From positions 1 to 64,000 of the forward strand of contig NW_025944504.1 of NCBI RefSeq assembly GCF_000764305.2: a DNA stretch of 64,000 bases. The letters run 5' to 3'. Shown in pieces: positions 37,150-51,000 of this stretch. The DNA comes from Hyalella azteca (Eukaryota > Arthropoda > Malacostraca > Amphipoda > Hyalellidae). Position numbers and translations under genes: made by a program. The stretch's first letter is position 1. Every line of letters starts with the position of its first letter. Below the pieces are notes generated by a model. It was not told the DNA's origin. It searched no databases and saw only the letters and a list, made by a program, of their open reading frames with translations.

Positions 37150-38900
37150 AGCGTACGACGGCGATTGTATTGGTGTTAGTATTTGTTATAGCGATTGTAT
37201 TGGTGGCTTACTTCTCATTAGCTCGCCGGTTATTTCCATGAAGGGGATTTGTACTATTGGCTTTTAACATATAATCCCTTAGTCTACTCTGCCCTTTAGC
37301 AGGCTTACGCACGGAAAGGAGGATGAAAGAAATGCTGGTATTGGGCAATGCTGGCCTCTGGCATGCATCCCGTGATGGGTGAACAGCCTCAGTGTCGGAG
37401 TCTCATTATACGCTCGCAATAAATATTCTAATGACCAGCCTGATATCTGAATGTTTCAGCCAATTTTTCCCAGTCCGGGTGGCGTTCTTCAATGTAAACT
37501 AAAAAATAATGATACATGAATCTTCTTCTGTAGATAATCTACACGCGGGATTTTGAATATTTGCGTATTTAAAACACTTGTTCATCCTTACATTTTTAAT
37601 AGCTTCAATTAATATTTCTTTCGAAGAACGCCTGCTGGAATTTATCTCTTGCAATATCCCAAGGAATACATATATTGAGACGGGGTTTCTAACGGGAAGT
37701 AGGGATAATTTCCATATAGTGAATAGAAACTCACAGCCCAGTTATCAATATTCCGCGGGTATCAACTGCATTTTCAAATCCTATGTGATGATCAAACTTT
37801 TAGCGAACATTGTTAGTTGATCTTACACTGGCATATAGATTCACATTCCCAAATCCCGTTCAGAACTACTTCTCAAACTTTCTAAATAAACCTAACAAAA
37901 TTCCAATCCATGTTACTCGATTGACGTCGATTAGAACTGGTAACCCCAGGCTAAATACAATAGTTCTATCGCGAGAACGTGAACTGATAATGTGAGATTC
38001 AGAAGCTCCATCGTTCATCCAACTACGGGTTTGCAAATGCAGAATCTTCAATCAAACCCAACTCACTCGCACGATATCCACGTCTCATTCAACAAAAACG
38101 AAGAAATTATCAAGTTCATTTGAAAACAGGTTAAGAAATGCCGGAAATATATAATGCATTATTTTATTTCAACGGACATTCCAAAAGAATATAAAATAAA
38201 CTTCAAAACAATACTAAAAAATTAATACATGGGTAGCGTTCTCTTCGGTTGCACACTTCATTCATCTCAATCAACTCCTGGTTGATGTGAAAAATCCTTA
38301 GCTGCGCACGATTCTTCGATTTTCAAATAGTTATTATCTGCAGCCATCATTTTTTATGCCAATGAATAACATTTTTGCGGCAGTAGAACGAGAAAGAATC
38401 GCAAAACGTTACAATTTTCTCAAAATTAAACAGCCATTCAGAAGTCAGAAATCAATGCATGTTCTTCTAATCGATATCTATTTGCCACCTCAACACTTGC
38501 AATATCGTTTAGACGCACCTTCTTTGTGAAGAAACTTTATGTGGAACAGTGAAGGAGGGAAGAATACAAAGACAAAAACGTTACCGTTTGATACCAACAG
38601 GTGGCATACTTCAATAACGCATAAAAAATCGAATATGCGAACGAATTTACCAATTACGTAAGAGAAACAAGTACCATTTACTGAAAGCTGACACACTATG
38701 GCATAAAATCAATAGGGCGTGGAATTTTAGTTTTAAATGATAAAGTATGTTACCACCACAAGCAAATGGTAGAGAAATCTTTCAATGCCTCCAGAGCGCA
38801 ATAATTCTTTCTAATGAGAACAAATAAACAGAAAAAAGTTTTTGGGAATGCAGGAAAAAAAAGAGTTCGGAGAGCAAAAGCAAGAGAAAGAGAGCTGGTC
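37150..38900. other. Intergenic 3' of COPB1
   Basis: No coding region recognised. A short direct repeat (GCGATTGTATTGGT) is at 37158 and 37190. The COPB1 3' UTR probably enters this interval. Confidence 0.45.
38163..38168 (-). promoter_or_regulatory. Candidate COPB1 polyadenylation signal
   Basis: TTTATT on the plus strand (AATAAA on the minus strand), the first such hexamer found downstream of the COPB1 stop, implying a 3' UTR of about 850 nt. Not confirmed by any transcript. Confidence 0.3.
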
Positions 38901-39022
38901 CCATTCTATCCCAACTCAACATAAAAGCAGTTCATTAACAACGATGCTAGCGTACGTAACCATATGATATATTAGGCGTCGTAAAATAGTTATGGGTGTC
39001 CAGGAATACGTGCACTCGTGGT

Positions 39023-39094
39023 TCAGGCGGTGGCGGTCTTCAGTGTGGCCTTCTGCACTTTGTTGATCTTGTCTCCCAGGCTGACAGCCATGCC
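39023..39094 (-). CDS. COPB1: COPB1 exon 12, stop codon
   Basis: Encodes [20 protein letters not shown] and ATA-stop; GMA.SLGDKIN is the conserved beta-COP C-terminus. Acceptor TGTGCAG; TGA at 39025-39023. Confidence 0.95.
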   Translation of the reverse strand, partial: GMAVSLGDKINKVQKATLKTATA

Positions 39095-42000
39095 CTGCAC
39101 AGACAACGTATATAGCATCAAAATAGAGCGTCTTGCCATAGCAATATTCACCATCCAAAAGTAGTATAAATAAGCGTTCTGAAATAATAATTGAAGCGAG
39201 TTAACAATGACAGGCATTAAAGAACATCTGTGAAAAGCTCGTTAAAATCTAGCAAAGTGAACAGTTGTCCTAACGATAAGAATTCAAAATAAGCTATTGA
39301 GTAATTCCACGTGCTCGAACACAAAAAATATATACAGTACTTACTTCATAAACTGTAGCTAATTTAATTTTATGCCTATTAAAATAACAGCATATGTAAT
39401 TTGCAGTTTTTCGTCTTCCGAATTTCCAAGTAAAAAATAATAATATTAATAATTGACAAGTAAGTCATGGTATTAAAACTAAAGTCAAAATGTTTCAAGC
39501 AAATTCTTGTATTATGAACGAAATCGTCAATAAACAAATTTTATTTAATAGTTTATCACATATAGTTGACATTTACACACACAACTTCATGTTCCAGCCG
39601 GCAAAGTTATTTAGCTTTATTCAATAAAAACGAGCCACTTTTAAACCGAAGCTCTTAATGTCAGAACTCAGAAATGTTACTGTCCACACTATATCTCGAT
39701 GTTTGAAATTAATTTACATCGAATTTATGTTCTAGAAGCATTTCATAGTAAATGGCAAAATTAATATTAACTACGATCCCTTCAAAATTCCAACTTATTT
39801 TCATATAAAAACACGAATCTCTTCCGCCGAAGCATCACTGAAGTCATTACGGTACTAATGTCTCTCAACTTGCGTCACAAAAATAGATGAAGATCTTTTT
39901 CAACTCTTCGTATCGGAAACATGCAAAAATATCGGCTTTTAGATACGAACAGCATTGATGGCGTACAAAGTTTCCAAGGACAAAATAGCAAGACAGCATC
40001 GTTGACGCTCAAGACAGAATGAACGCTTTCAAGAACAGATTAGACGAAGCTATGCAGGAGCATATGTCCAGTCTTGAAATGCCGAGCACCGTACGAGCCT
40101 TGCAATAAGTCCAGCAGCTATCTCAATCAATTATCAGTTATGGAAAGATCGGGTTCAGACGACCGGATTCCTTGTGGAATCAAGTCACGAAAAGTACAGG
40201 AATCGGCAATAGGCCATGGGCCTATTTCTTCACTGCCGATAATTCTATTCTAAGACCCGAGCTGCGCCCCCCACCTGGCTCTTGGCCCTGATGCGGATGT
40301 GGCCCACAACAGAGTTGTCCTTGGAATTTAGCGGCGTCTCGATGCTGAGGTTGGCGAGCGCGTCCTCGCCGAAGATGGAGCGCGCGTACAAGTTAGCGGC
40401 CATATAATCACCGAAGCCTTGAAGCGCACGCGCAGGTGTCAGGCACTTCATGTTGGTGGATTTGCAGAGGTAGTCAAGGTAACCCTTCAGCTCGGTCATG
40501 TGGGTCGCTACTGTCACCTGAAATACCGAGATGCTTTATCCATAATGAAATACATGTACAAAAAAATTGCACTTGAACAGAGTGTCAAGGCTAATAAAAC
40601 TAATTGTTTAATAAGGTACAGGGTACATTATATGAGTAGTAGGCTTATTACCATTTCAAAAAGTCGTGATGTGTTTCGCGCTGAAGGATTAAGTTCTTGC
40701 CAGTTGTGCGGATACGTCACACTCATGTGACCTTTCGGTCCATTCTGGTGGTGGTCACACAGTTTTTTGTTGACATTGCAAATGCTTGCTTTTCATCACT
40801 CGGTTCAGCGATTAAAACAGTTACTGCTACTGTTCGACTAAAATGAAGTTAGTATGTAGTGTCATGTTTGCATGCGTTTGGCGATGGTATCATCGGAAAA
40901 TGAGTAAAAGGTTTCCCCGGAGTTAATTGAGATTGTTTCTAGAAGACGAAAAACTTGCAAGGATCTTGAAGGCAACCTCCCGATTTACCATCAGACTCAT
41001 CTTATGAGCAGCAACACTAAGCAGAGTCATCTGGTTCTGAGCAGCAACACTAAGAAGACTCCCCTTGTTCTGAGCAGCAACACTAAGCAGACTTGCCTTC
41101 TTCTGAGCAGCAACACTAAGCAAACTCCCCTTGTTCTGAGCAGCAACACTAAGCAAACTCTCCTTGTTCTGAGCAGCAACACTAAGCAGACTCTCCTTGT
41201 TCTGAGCAGCAGCCCTGAGTAGACTCACCTTGTTCTGGGCAGCAACACTAAGCAGACTCCCCTTGTTCTGAGCAGCAGCCCTGAGTAGAGTCAGTAGACT
41301 CACCTTGTTCTGAGCAGCAGCCCTGAGTAGACTCACCTTGTTCTCCCACTCGAACTCCATCCACATTTGCCGGAACTCCAGATCAGTGCAGGTGGCGGGC
41401 ACAATGTAGTCCATGATGTCGATGTGGATATCGTTGAGGATGACCACATTGCGGTCACTGGTCGAGCCCTTGATGTCGTACACTGCATAAAACATTCTCC
41501 TTGTGGTACACTACATAAAACATTCATGTGGTACACTACATAAAACAATCTTCATGTCGTACACTACATAAAACATTCTTCTTGTGGTACACTGCATAAA
41601 ATATTTTCATGTCTATCTTACATCACATTCCAACTCAAATGGATTATTTCAAGTGAATGCACACATGGGTCCGAATAAGGAACATTATAATGGTTTTATT
41701 TTTACATAGCTTCAAGTGGAAAAATTGTGTTTGATAGTTAAAATGTGATGTTTAACATTAAAACACTGACAACAACAAACCTTACACAAAATAAATGAGC
41801 TCAAAAGTAACTCAACGAACGAACATAAATTGAAATAAACAACTAATGATACACATCAGTACACATGAGCATAGATGAACTATTACACAAGAATGTTACA
41901 ACGGTGGCTCACCAATATTGCCGAAAATGAAACCATTTTCAGTCGAGGTGACCTTGACATTGGCTTTTATGTTACAGAAGTCATGGGGCGCCAGCACCAG

Positions 42001-45000
42001 AGGCTGAGGTTTCTCCACGAGCTTAAGGTCGCCCATGGTGGCGAGTTCGAGGGTACAGTTCTGGAGCGTATCGCTCGTCTGGTTGACCATGAGCACGTCT
42101 AGTACGATGTCGTACTGGTTGATGTTGACGTATGCCTCAGCATACACGGGGTCGCTGAACCCGGTCAGTTGATGCACCTGAAACAGCAAGGCAATAGAGA
42201 TGAATGTTCGCGTAATGGGCAGCGTGAAAAATACTCAGCAATTGTTGTCTACCAAGAATATCGTTACAAACATCAGTCGTTACTTCTACATAGACGTATA
42301 AAATTTTATAAAAGGTCAAATTTATGTCAGGCATTCCTTTTACTACACTTCATTGCTTCGACTAGCCAATTGTTAAATAATTGCGAGCATGGAACATATA
42401 GCACCAAAGAATTTTCAAAAGCCCTGATTTGACCAAAATAGATGTTGGGCGTAACAACGTTAACTGTAGAGTAGATATGCTGTTCTAGCGCTTGCACGAT
42501 TTCTACTTTGCTAGTAAAAACCTTGTGCTAGCGCCGAGTTGCGTTACAACAACACGTCTGTTGAGCTCAATACAACGGTTTATTGAGAACTACTTCGTGA
42601 CATGAAGAAAACTAGCTTCACGACACGACAGTGGCGGAGCAATAGTAGAAATGAAAATTTTCATGCTGTGGATCTTGAAAGCCAAAAAATGATAAATTTA
42701 AATATATATTTGACCAAATAGAAAGTTTTCCAGAACATTGGTGAGCACAATAAATGTCAATAATTTATACTGCTAAAAATTATATAAAGGGTAGTTAATT
42801 TAAAATAAGGTTTTACATGTGTGCTCGTTAGAGATGGTTAGGAACGAAGGGAGTATATCAATAAAGATTCTAAAAACATGAGGGCTACAAGCAAATTAAA
42901 GCATTATGTAATGATTAAGACCAAAATTTTGGTATCTATGGTGAACCTTGTAAATGATCCGCTCTATTGCAGTTGATTGGAGCAGTTTTACAAGATCTGC
43001 CAGAGCACGGGGAGGTACGAGTTAATAACTTACCTTACTGAGTTTGCTGGTCGAAAGATCCATGACTTCTTTCTTGACGCCGGACACGGCTTTGCTCATA
43101 GCCAAGTCAAACATGTCATCAGTGGTGGAGAGTTGCGACGATTTCATCAGGTGAGAAAAGCTGATGTGATCATCCACATGTTCATTGACACCATCTCCTC
43201 CTTCCTTGGACTTCTTCTTTTTGTTAGCTTCTTCCTCTTCCTCAGTTTTAACAGTGAGCATGTGAGACAAGGCATCGCGACACTTGGCAGTGAATATCTC
43301 GGACAAGATCGACGACCGCTCGGAAACAACGTGAAGACACAACATGATGCGGTCATAGTCGTCGTCTGTCATGGGTTTCTGAGAGAGTCCTGATTTGCCA
43401 AGATGAACGATGGAAGTCATGATGAGCATAGCTTCTCCTGCGAACCTATTTTGGGCAAATGCATCAGTTTCAAGAAGAAAATATCTAAAGACCATCTTAG
43501 CAAGGGTGTTCGCGATAACAGATCCAAGGTAGAAGTTGCCCAACATCAGATAATTCCTTAGCGGAGAACGATCATCAACTGTTGGTGTTCCCTTGCTGCC
43601 GGGAGCAGAGAATGCAAATTGAGTGGCATAAGTGCCATCAGCTGTGACACGATGCTGGGTTGGCACTTGCTGCTGCATTTTTTCTTCCTCATTGGCAACT
43701 TCTTCACCAGCAGCTTTTCGCATTTCTGACTCAACAATTGGCAGCTCACCAAGGCTGCTGCGAATTGAACTAACAACTCCAGTAATTTCATCCACAGTAC
43801 TCGCGTACTCTCCAAGTATCCAAAGCGTGTGACGGTGCACTGTCACAAAGCGGATCGTGGGCATGGCACTCAAGAGACGCTCGATAATCTGCATTCGCAG
43901 CTCTGGGAAGCGCTGAATGGCCTCCCTCACGAACACAAGTACGTCCGTAGCTGCTAATTCGTTGGTGTCCGAAAGGAACTCCATGAGCACAGGGATGATG
44001 GTGGCCGCCACCTCAGGGAACTTGATGCTGATGGAGTGTAGAGTGCGCACCAGTAACTGTCTGTACTTGCCCGTATCCTCGTGTTCCCCTGTGTTGTGCG
44101 TCTTCCCTACTTCTTTCTTCAGTACCTCCACCATCTCGCCTACTGTGCGCCCGGTAACAAGTTCTACTCCCAAGTTTAGGGTCTTGCGCCGTACCTGCAC
44201 AGTAAAACAGAATAAACAACTTTGCTAGGATCAATTATTCCCTGTCAAAATCTACGTGGTGATCTTCCTGGTTGTGTGGTAAAGCTGCCCTGAAAGTAAC
44301 ATCAAAATTAACCATCGTATTTCATCAGAACAATCCAATCTACTGTAAACAGCAGCTCAAAACCAATAATCACTTTTCCATTTTAGCAATTTAATTCACG
44401 GAATTCAAGAAATAATTTATTGCATTTTTGTAATTTAGAAGCAAACAATATATAAAGATTAGCAGCCAAGATATTTCACTAAATAATTTGACGCCAGTCA
44501 GAGAAAACGTAAAAAAACTTCTAGTTTTGAAGTGGATCGAACAGATTAAGAAACACGTTCTAAGTTCGTCCAGGGGATAACGAGGCCAGTATAAATTTCG
44601 TTCTAAATGCATTCTAGACTGGCAACAAGGCTTATTGATTCAAGGATTCATAGCAAGAGTGCACAATCTTTGACAAAATATTTTGAATGACGTGCGGCTT
44701 GAAGTGGCATAAGGCCGATAGACTGCAAGCTGCGCCGCCCAGGACCTCAAGATCAGGCGTGGCCAGGATACGAAGGACGTCCATGGCGAGCTCCTGGAGG
44801 ATCTTCTCCTGACTGGCGACATCCCGCAGCGCCAGCAGGCGGTCCAGTACGATAAGCTTAACGTTGTTGTCGCTCTCCTTCACAATCAGCTCGATGTAGC
44901 AGTTTGCGGCCGCCTGTAGCATGTACACACTTGTTCGATAGAAATATTGCTGTGCACACAATGAGAATGTTATCTACACTACCGCCTTGAGAGGCATGTT

Positions 45001-48000
45001 GCATCACATCCACGATACCTCCAAATTCAATATTTGGATATGTGCAAATTAATAATTTGAAAAATGTATAAACCATTCGGTTTCAGTGCCTTTCATGCCA
45101 CACGGCAGGGTTTCAAATATTTCTCGTTGGAATTTTATGAGCACTTGGAATTCTCAGACATGAAAGGATGGCAAGACACTGAATGAGGGAATATATATAC
45201 CTTAATAGCAGTAGGGGCGGAGGACAGAGTGAGCAGTGTGCCAGCAGCCTCGTATCTGACGGCAGGGCTGCTGGAGTTCAGCAAGTTGTAGATGCAGCGG
45301 ATGAAGCGCGACCGCTCACCGGGGTTCGCGTGGCACACCTGAACGACATCACATCGAATAAATGTATTTGCTGCTCAGCCGCAAACGTTAACTAACGCTG
45401 TATTTGAACCCAGTTAAGGAAAACTTTAGAGCTTAGAAGTGGAGGAGGAGACAATCGAGTTTTGTCTGGATAATCAAAGAATTAAACAACGATGATCACG
45501 GAGACATAAACAATCGTCCAATCCTAGTAATTTGCCAACGATGATCAATACAATGATTTGACATGAACTAGTGTATAAAGTCCATGAAAACTTCAAATTA
45601 ATGATGAAAATTGAGTTGTCATATACCCAAGTACGTCTCTCCCAAAAAGTTCAGTTTGTGTGATGCACCAGATTGTCTATGTCTCATCATCAGCAACATT
45701 TAAATTGTTAAAAAAGTGTGATTGCATAGATGCAAACGCCTTTCCGAGAATTGTTCTCATCATATATAGGTTATATTGATGGCAGTCAGCAATCTGATAC
45801 AGATATAAATGTCATTGTTCTTCCGTAGGAAGTAAGTGAAGATTTAATTTCCAGAATTGATGCATCTCGCATCTTGCTTGCGGCTATTCCCTCGTGTCCC
45901 ACGAATCAAAATTTACTAACAGATTACTAGATTTACATTACAAACTCAACTGTAACACGGACTCAAGGCTGCATGTCAACACCATAGCTGAGAGAGGTGA
46001 AGATCTCACCTTATAGATGAGCTCAACAATGCCGAACTGCAGGATGTCGCCGAAGCTGTTGACTTGGTCAAGGCTGCATGTCAACAACACAGTTGAGAGT
46101 GTTGAAGATCTCACCTTATAGATGAGCTCAACAATGACGAGCTGGAGGATGTCACCNGGCCCCCCGCCCACCACCAGAGCCTCCCCCTCGGCGTGCGTGA
46201 CGGTCGCAATCAACAACAACGACAACCGAAGGTGTTAACTTGGTCAAGGCTGCATGTCAACAACACAGTTGAGAGAGGTGAAGATCTCACCTTATAGATG
46301 AGCTCAACAATGACGAGCTGGAGGATGTCGCCGAAGCTGTTGACTTGGTCGATGCACGTGGCGAGGTAGGACAGCGCGCGCTCCTGGTCCGCGTGTATGA
46401 GCATCATGAAGGCGTTGCGCTTGCACGACATGTCTTGCTCGCCCTCCAAGAAGTTGCTGATCAGCTCTGGGGCGTCAGGGATCAGGAACTCAAAGTTCCT
46501 GCAAGGTACAAACAAATATGACTTTTAAACTCGAGAATGTAGCTTTTACAGCACAAGAAAACACAAAATCATATTAGTTATGCATTTTTTTCTTTACTGG
46601 GAGAAAAGGATCCTAGGGTCAGCTAAGCGCAAAAACAGAAAGTTCAATGAAGAAAAACATATTTTATGTAAGACTATTCGGCGGCCTGGCATCTCCGTGA
46701 GTGAGAGAGTGAACTTCTAAATACCCTATCACTAACATCTCTTATTCGACTGAAGCAGAATTGCAACCTTGTAAATAATAAGGATCTATAAGGCCGTGAT
46801 TACCTCCTAGCCGTTAGTTTTACTCTCTGTGACGATTAGGTATGCGAGGTTCTGATCGCGGATAGCAGCCTAAGCTACAACCCTCCACCGCATCCTCGTG
46901 CCGCCGTCGGTACCAGCGGGTTGAGCCAATTGGGATCTACTCGGGAATATCTTACAATGAAGCTCCTACCAGTCAATGCAGACCACAAACCATCCACGGC
47001 AAAGACAGGGGAGCACAGCAGGTGAAAAATTACTAGGACCTTACTTCACAAGAACATAAATTGAATGCTTGAAAAAGCAATCATAATAGTTGGAATTTAA
47101 AAGAAGAAATATTCTTTTTAGAATCCGAGCTTGTTACCAAAATTTGTTTTAGTTCTTCTATCAATAGAGAATGTTTTAAACTCAAACCATAAATGTAGAA
47201 GCAGACAGTTTCATAAAATAATTAAAAGTTCTTTTATTCCAGTGAGCGAAAGGTAGGTATAAACAATAAATGCTTATAAAAAATTAATTTTAGTTGACAA
47301 TTTCTGAATAAACCTTTCAATAACATCTAATATATGGCTCACTTAAAATATAAACGGTTAAAATAGAATGATTTCTAGTTGGTGATTGATTAAATAGCAT
47401 TCTGACTAAGTACCAGTCAAAAGCGGCGAGTTTAATCATAAAATTTGTGTTGAAATAAATTCAAGTCACATTTTGAGTCCCGCGAACCTCAATCCGTTCC
47501 ACGTCCATAAATATCCTCAAAAATTAAAAGAGATCGCTTCTTAAGAACTCAAATGTGATTATAATGATTAAAATTACCACAAAGAACAACATAGACGGAA
47601 GATAGAACGTCACCAGAAGACAGATGCCGCTACACTGCCGACATGGCGCTCACTTGTAGATGGTGAAGATAGCGAGGACGGCGTTGCGCCTGACGTAAGA
47701 GTGGCGGTGCTCGAGGCACGTGCGTATAGTAGGCATGAGCGGCTCAAGCAACTCAGGCTCCTTCAGCTTACACAAGAAGCGCAGCGTCGACCCACGGATG
47801 AATTCATTTGGATGAGATAAATCCTGAAAAACAAAACCTAAATGAAATTTAAGGGCATTCAAAGTAGTCCAAAGTTAAGATAAATAATAGTTAAGGTGTA
47901 GGTTATTTAAATATTTCGAGTATATAAGAATAATCCAGCGGATGTAATGACGATTTAGCATTCCAGCCGGAATGATGGCTGGAATTCCCAAAGCTGTACC

Positions 48001-51000
48001 CCCAAAAACAGAACCCGCAGCATGTGACGGCTGCAATTACTGCTGTTCCCCGGCATCCACGTACACAAACGATGTGGTTGAGGATCATGTAAGACGGGGT
48101 GTAAGAACAGGAGTGAGGAGGGCGAAATGACGAGACAAAGAAGCACCCACTTTTACGGGACTTTCCAACAATTGGGAGACCAAGGAGTCAAATGGGAAAG
48201 CAAAGGAAGTAGAGATGCTCAGCGTAATGAAGAAGATCGAGCAAGTGGGCTAGATGGAGCTCTACTCTATAGTTGTAAAATACAAGAGAGCTGCTCGACT
48301 GAACCTGAGCGTTCTAGGCAAGTGAGCATGGCGTCTTCAATGGAAAACGAGGCGTCATCTCGCAGCTTCCGCGTTGCCGGTGAAATCTTTCCCAAAGTTG
48401 AGACAAGCTAAGCCTGTCAGTAGCATGAAGATGGAACTGCCGATTTCACGAGGTGCCGCAAATGAAAATAGAAGTAATTTTAAGGTTTACCTACCCTAAG
48501 AGTCAGCTATAACAAGAAAAGGAACACAGTATGAAAGGTAACTATGACAGACATATACGGACATGAAGTTTTTGTGTTGCACAATCCCAGAAAGCTCACA
48601 GACAGGGCGCGTAAACGATGCTTCTTTGGTGTCACGCATAAATTTTTGTCAAAAAATGAATATTAAAATAAAGTAAGAATATTTCTTTTGAAAAGCTACA
48701 AGTCAACTCGACACTTTTTTTACGGCAAATTATTCAGGAGCATGGGTAAACATATGACCAAACAAAGGAGGCGCGAGGGTCCTGAGCAAAAAAAATAAAT
48801 ACCTTTTCACTCAGGCATTGATGACATGCTAGTCTCAATATAAGAATGTCCGACTTGTCCGACTTTCTTCTTGAGGTCTCAGAAATTTGATTCGTTTGAA
48901 AGTAACCATACAGTCGCCCGTATATATAATCATTAGAGTTGGTAACCCGAGTACATAAGTTAGAAAGAACCTAAGACTGAGGAACTGGCCAGGATTATTG
49001 AACAGCGATCAGACGGTGTTGCGGTAGTCTACTCCATGCAGCGGCTGTCATGTAGGCGTTCAGTATCCAAGTTACCTCAAGCACCTCAAACAAAAAATAT
49101 AACTCAGTACTACTGCAGTGAGTGACAGAGAGCGCATTTTCTCGTCGACGAAAACGTGAGGTCACGGACGGACGGACAGATAGACGGACATGGCGCGCAC
49201 AATAGTGCATTTTTTCCATAAATGAGAAAATGCGGGAAAAAGGAAGGTTGCATAGCCCGTGTCCTGCTTCTAACAATATTTATATTAGAAAACTTTACGA
49301 GTTTTGATTAGATTATTCCGACTACGGGCAGAAATAAAAAGTAATTAGATGATAAACATACCTTCTCGAGCATTCATTTGCTAATGTCAGGGCATTTTGT
49401 ACGCGTTGTGCTTTTCTTCACAAGGCAGATAAACATTGGAATGCTATTGAGCTATGGCCAGAAAAATTGTTAAGAATTGATAGAGCTGACAATCTTATTT
49501 ATGTTTTTTTTACTATATAATGCAGAAAAATGAAGTTTGAAAACGTCTCGAAACTAAATACGCTAATTATTGAATACAAGCAAAATTACTTCCTTGGATG
49601 TAACTGTATATCTAATCTTAGGGTAAATGTACTGAGTTACAAATGTTTTCGTACAACTGTACTTTCGAACAGTACTGTGCATATACTACTAGTAGTGTGC
49701 AAGTGATTGAGCAGACCATTCAGGTATTACACAAACACATTGACATCACAATAATTTTACAAATAATTTACTTGAGAAGTATTGTGTTGTAAATATTTAC
49801 AGCCCGATTCGAGATAATCCGGGGCAACACTGGGGCACTACTGCAAGAGGCCACCCAGCTGGTCACAGGGACCTACCATTAAATTCAAACAGTGCACTCA
49901 AGTAAGGCACTAATTACACAAACAACTACTAGTGGCACGCGGCGATGGACCACTGATGGACACCAACTAATTGGGCAAGTCTTGAGTTTAGTTTAGTTGC
50001 ACATTTTTTAATTACCTTACTTAATGCATAATAACGAGGAGATGCAAAATCAAATGAGTAGCAAAAGCATTTGCAATTGAAGAAAAATAATAAATCTTAC
50101 AATTAGTGCCTCGTTTTAATACATAGAAAAAATTCAACTAAGATAGAAAAGATTTAGGTACTTCAATGCGGAAATTCTAGAACAGAGCAAGTAATAAAAC
50201 TTGAACCAATATTCGTCACGTTGAAAAGAAGTTGAATTATAGATATATATTCTACAAGAACTAGCCATAAGAACTCGGGAAAATTTTTTTGATAACTCAG
50301 TACAGAATCAGCAAACTCAACTTTAGAAAAAATACAAATCAATTCAACTTGAAGCTGCAACGAAATGGAAGCTGGACTACAACAACTACGAAACAATTCA
50401 ATATTTGATACACTTACAGAATCAGGAAAGAAATGCAAGAACTTTTTAATACTTTACACATGTCCTAGAAGGAAATTAAAGAGTAGTAATTGCGGCCACT
50501 AAAAAGGAAAAAAAGTTTAAACAGATCTATACATGGCAAGCCCGTACATCTTTTCTAGAAGTGAATTGTATGTAGTAGCAAGCACGTTTCAAGGAGTAGC
50601 TCTTTAAGGACCATAACTTCAGAACAAGCAACCGAACACATTAGGCTTAGGAACGAAGAGCTGGTACAACAGAGGTCCAGGCGAGTGGGAGAGCACAAAG
50701 AAAGTAAGGAAATGTGCAAGCACTGCAGGCAAATCTGAGGCAGTTGGATGAAGTTCCTTCTTCATATTCCGATGGATGAAGTTAAGGATTGAACCATGGT
50801 GAAAAGCTGGAGGCAATAGCTCCAGGAAAAACTTAGCTGCAGGCTCTGAGGAAGGATTACAGCAAATTCTGGGCCTATGGGAAGCAAAACTACTGTACTT
50901 ATAAAACCATGAGCAGCCATCCAAAAATAATCGAGGCAATATCCTTCAGACATGAAAGCATAAACGTGCGTACTAGTACGTAGGTGGTCAAGCAGACTTT

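Noticed and set aside
42977..44228. Plus-strand open frames opposite COPB1 exon 8
   Set aside because: They are antisense shadows of a well-supported exon.
48127..48411. 95-codon plus-strand frame in COPB1 intron 3
   Set aside because: No recognisable domain, no splice context and low-complexity composition.
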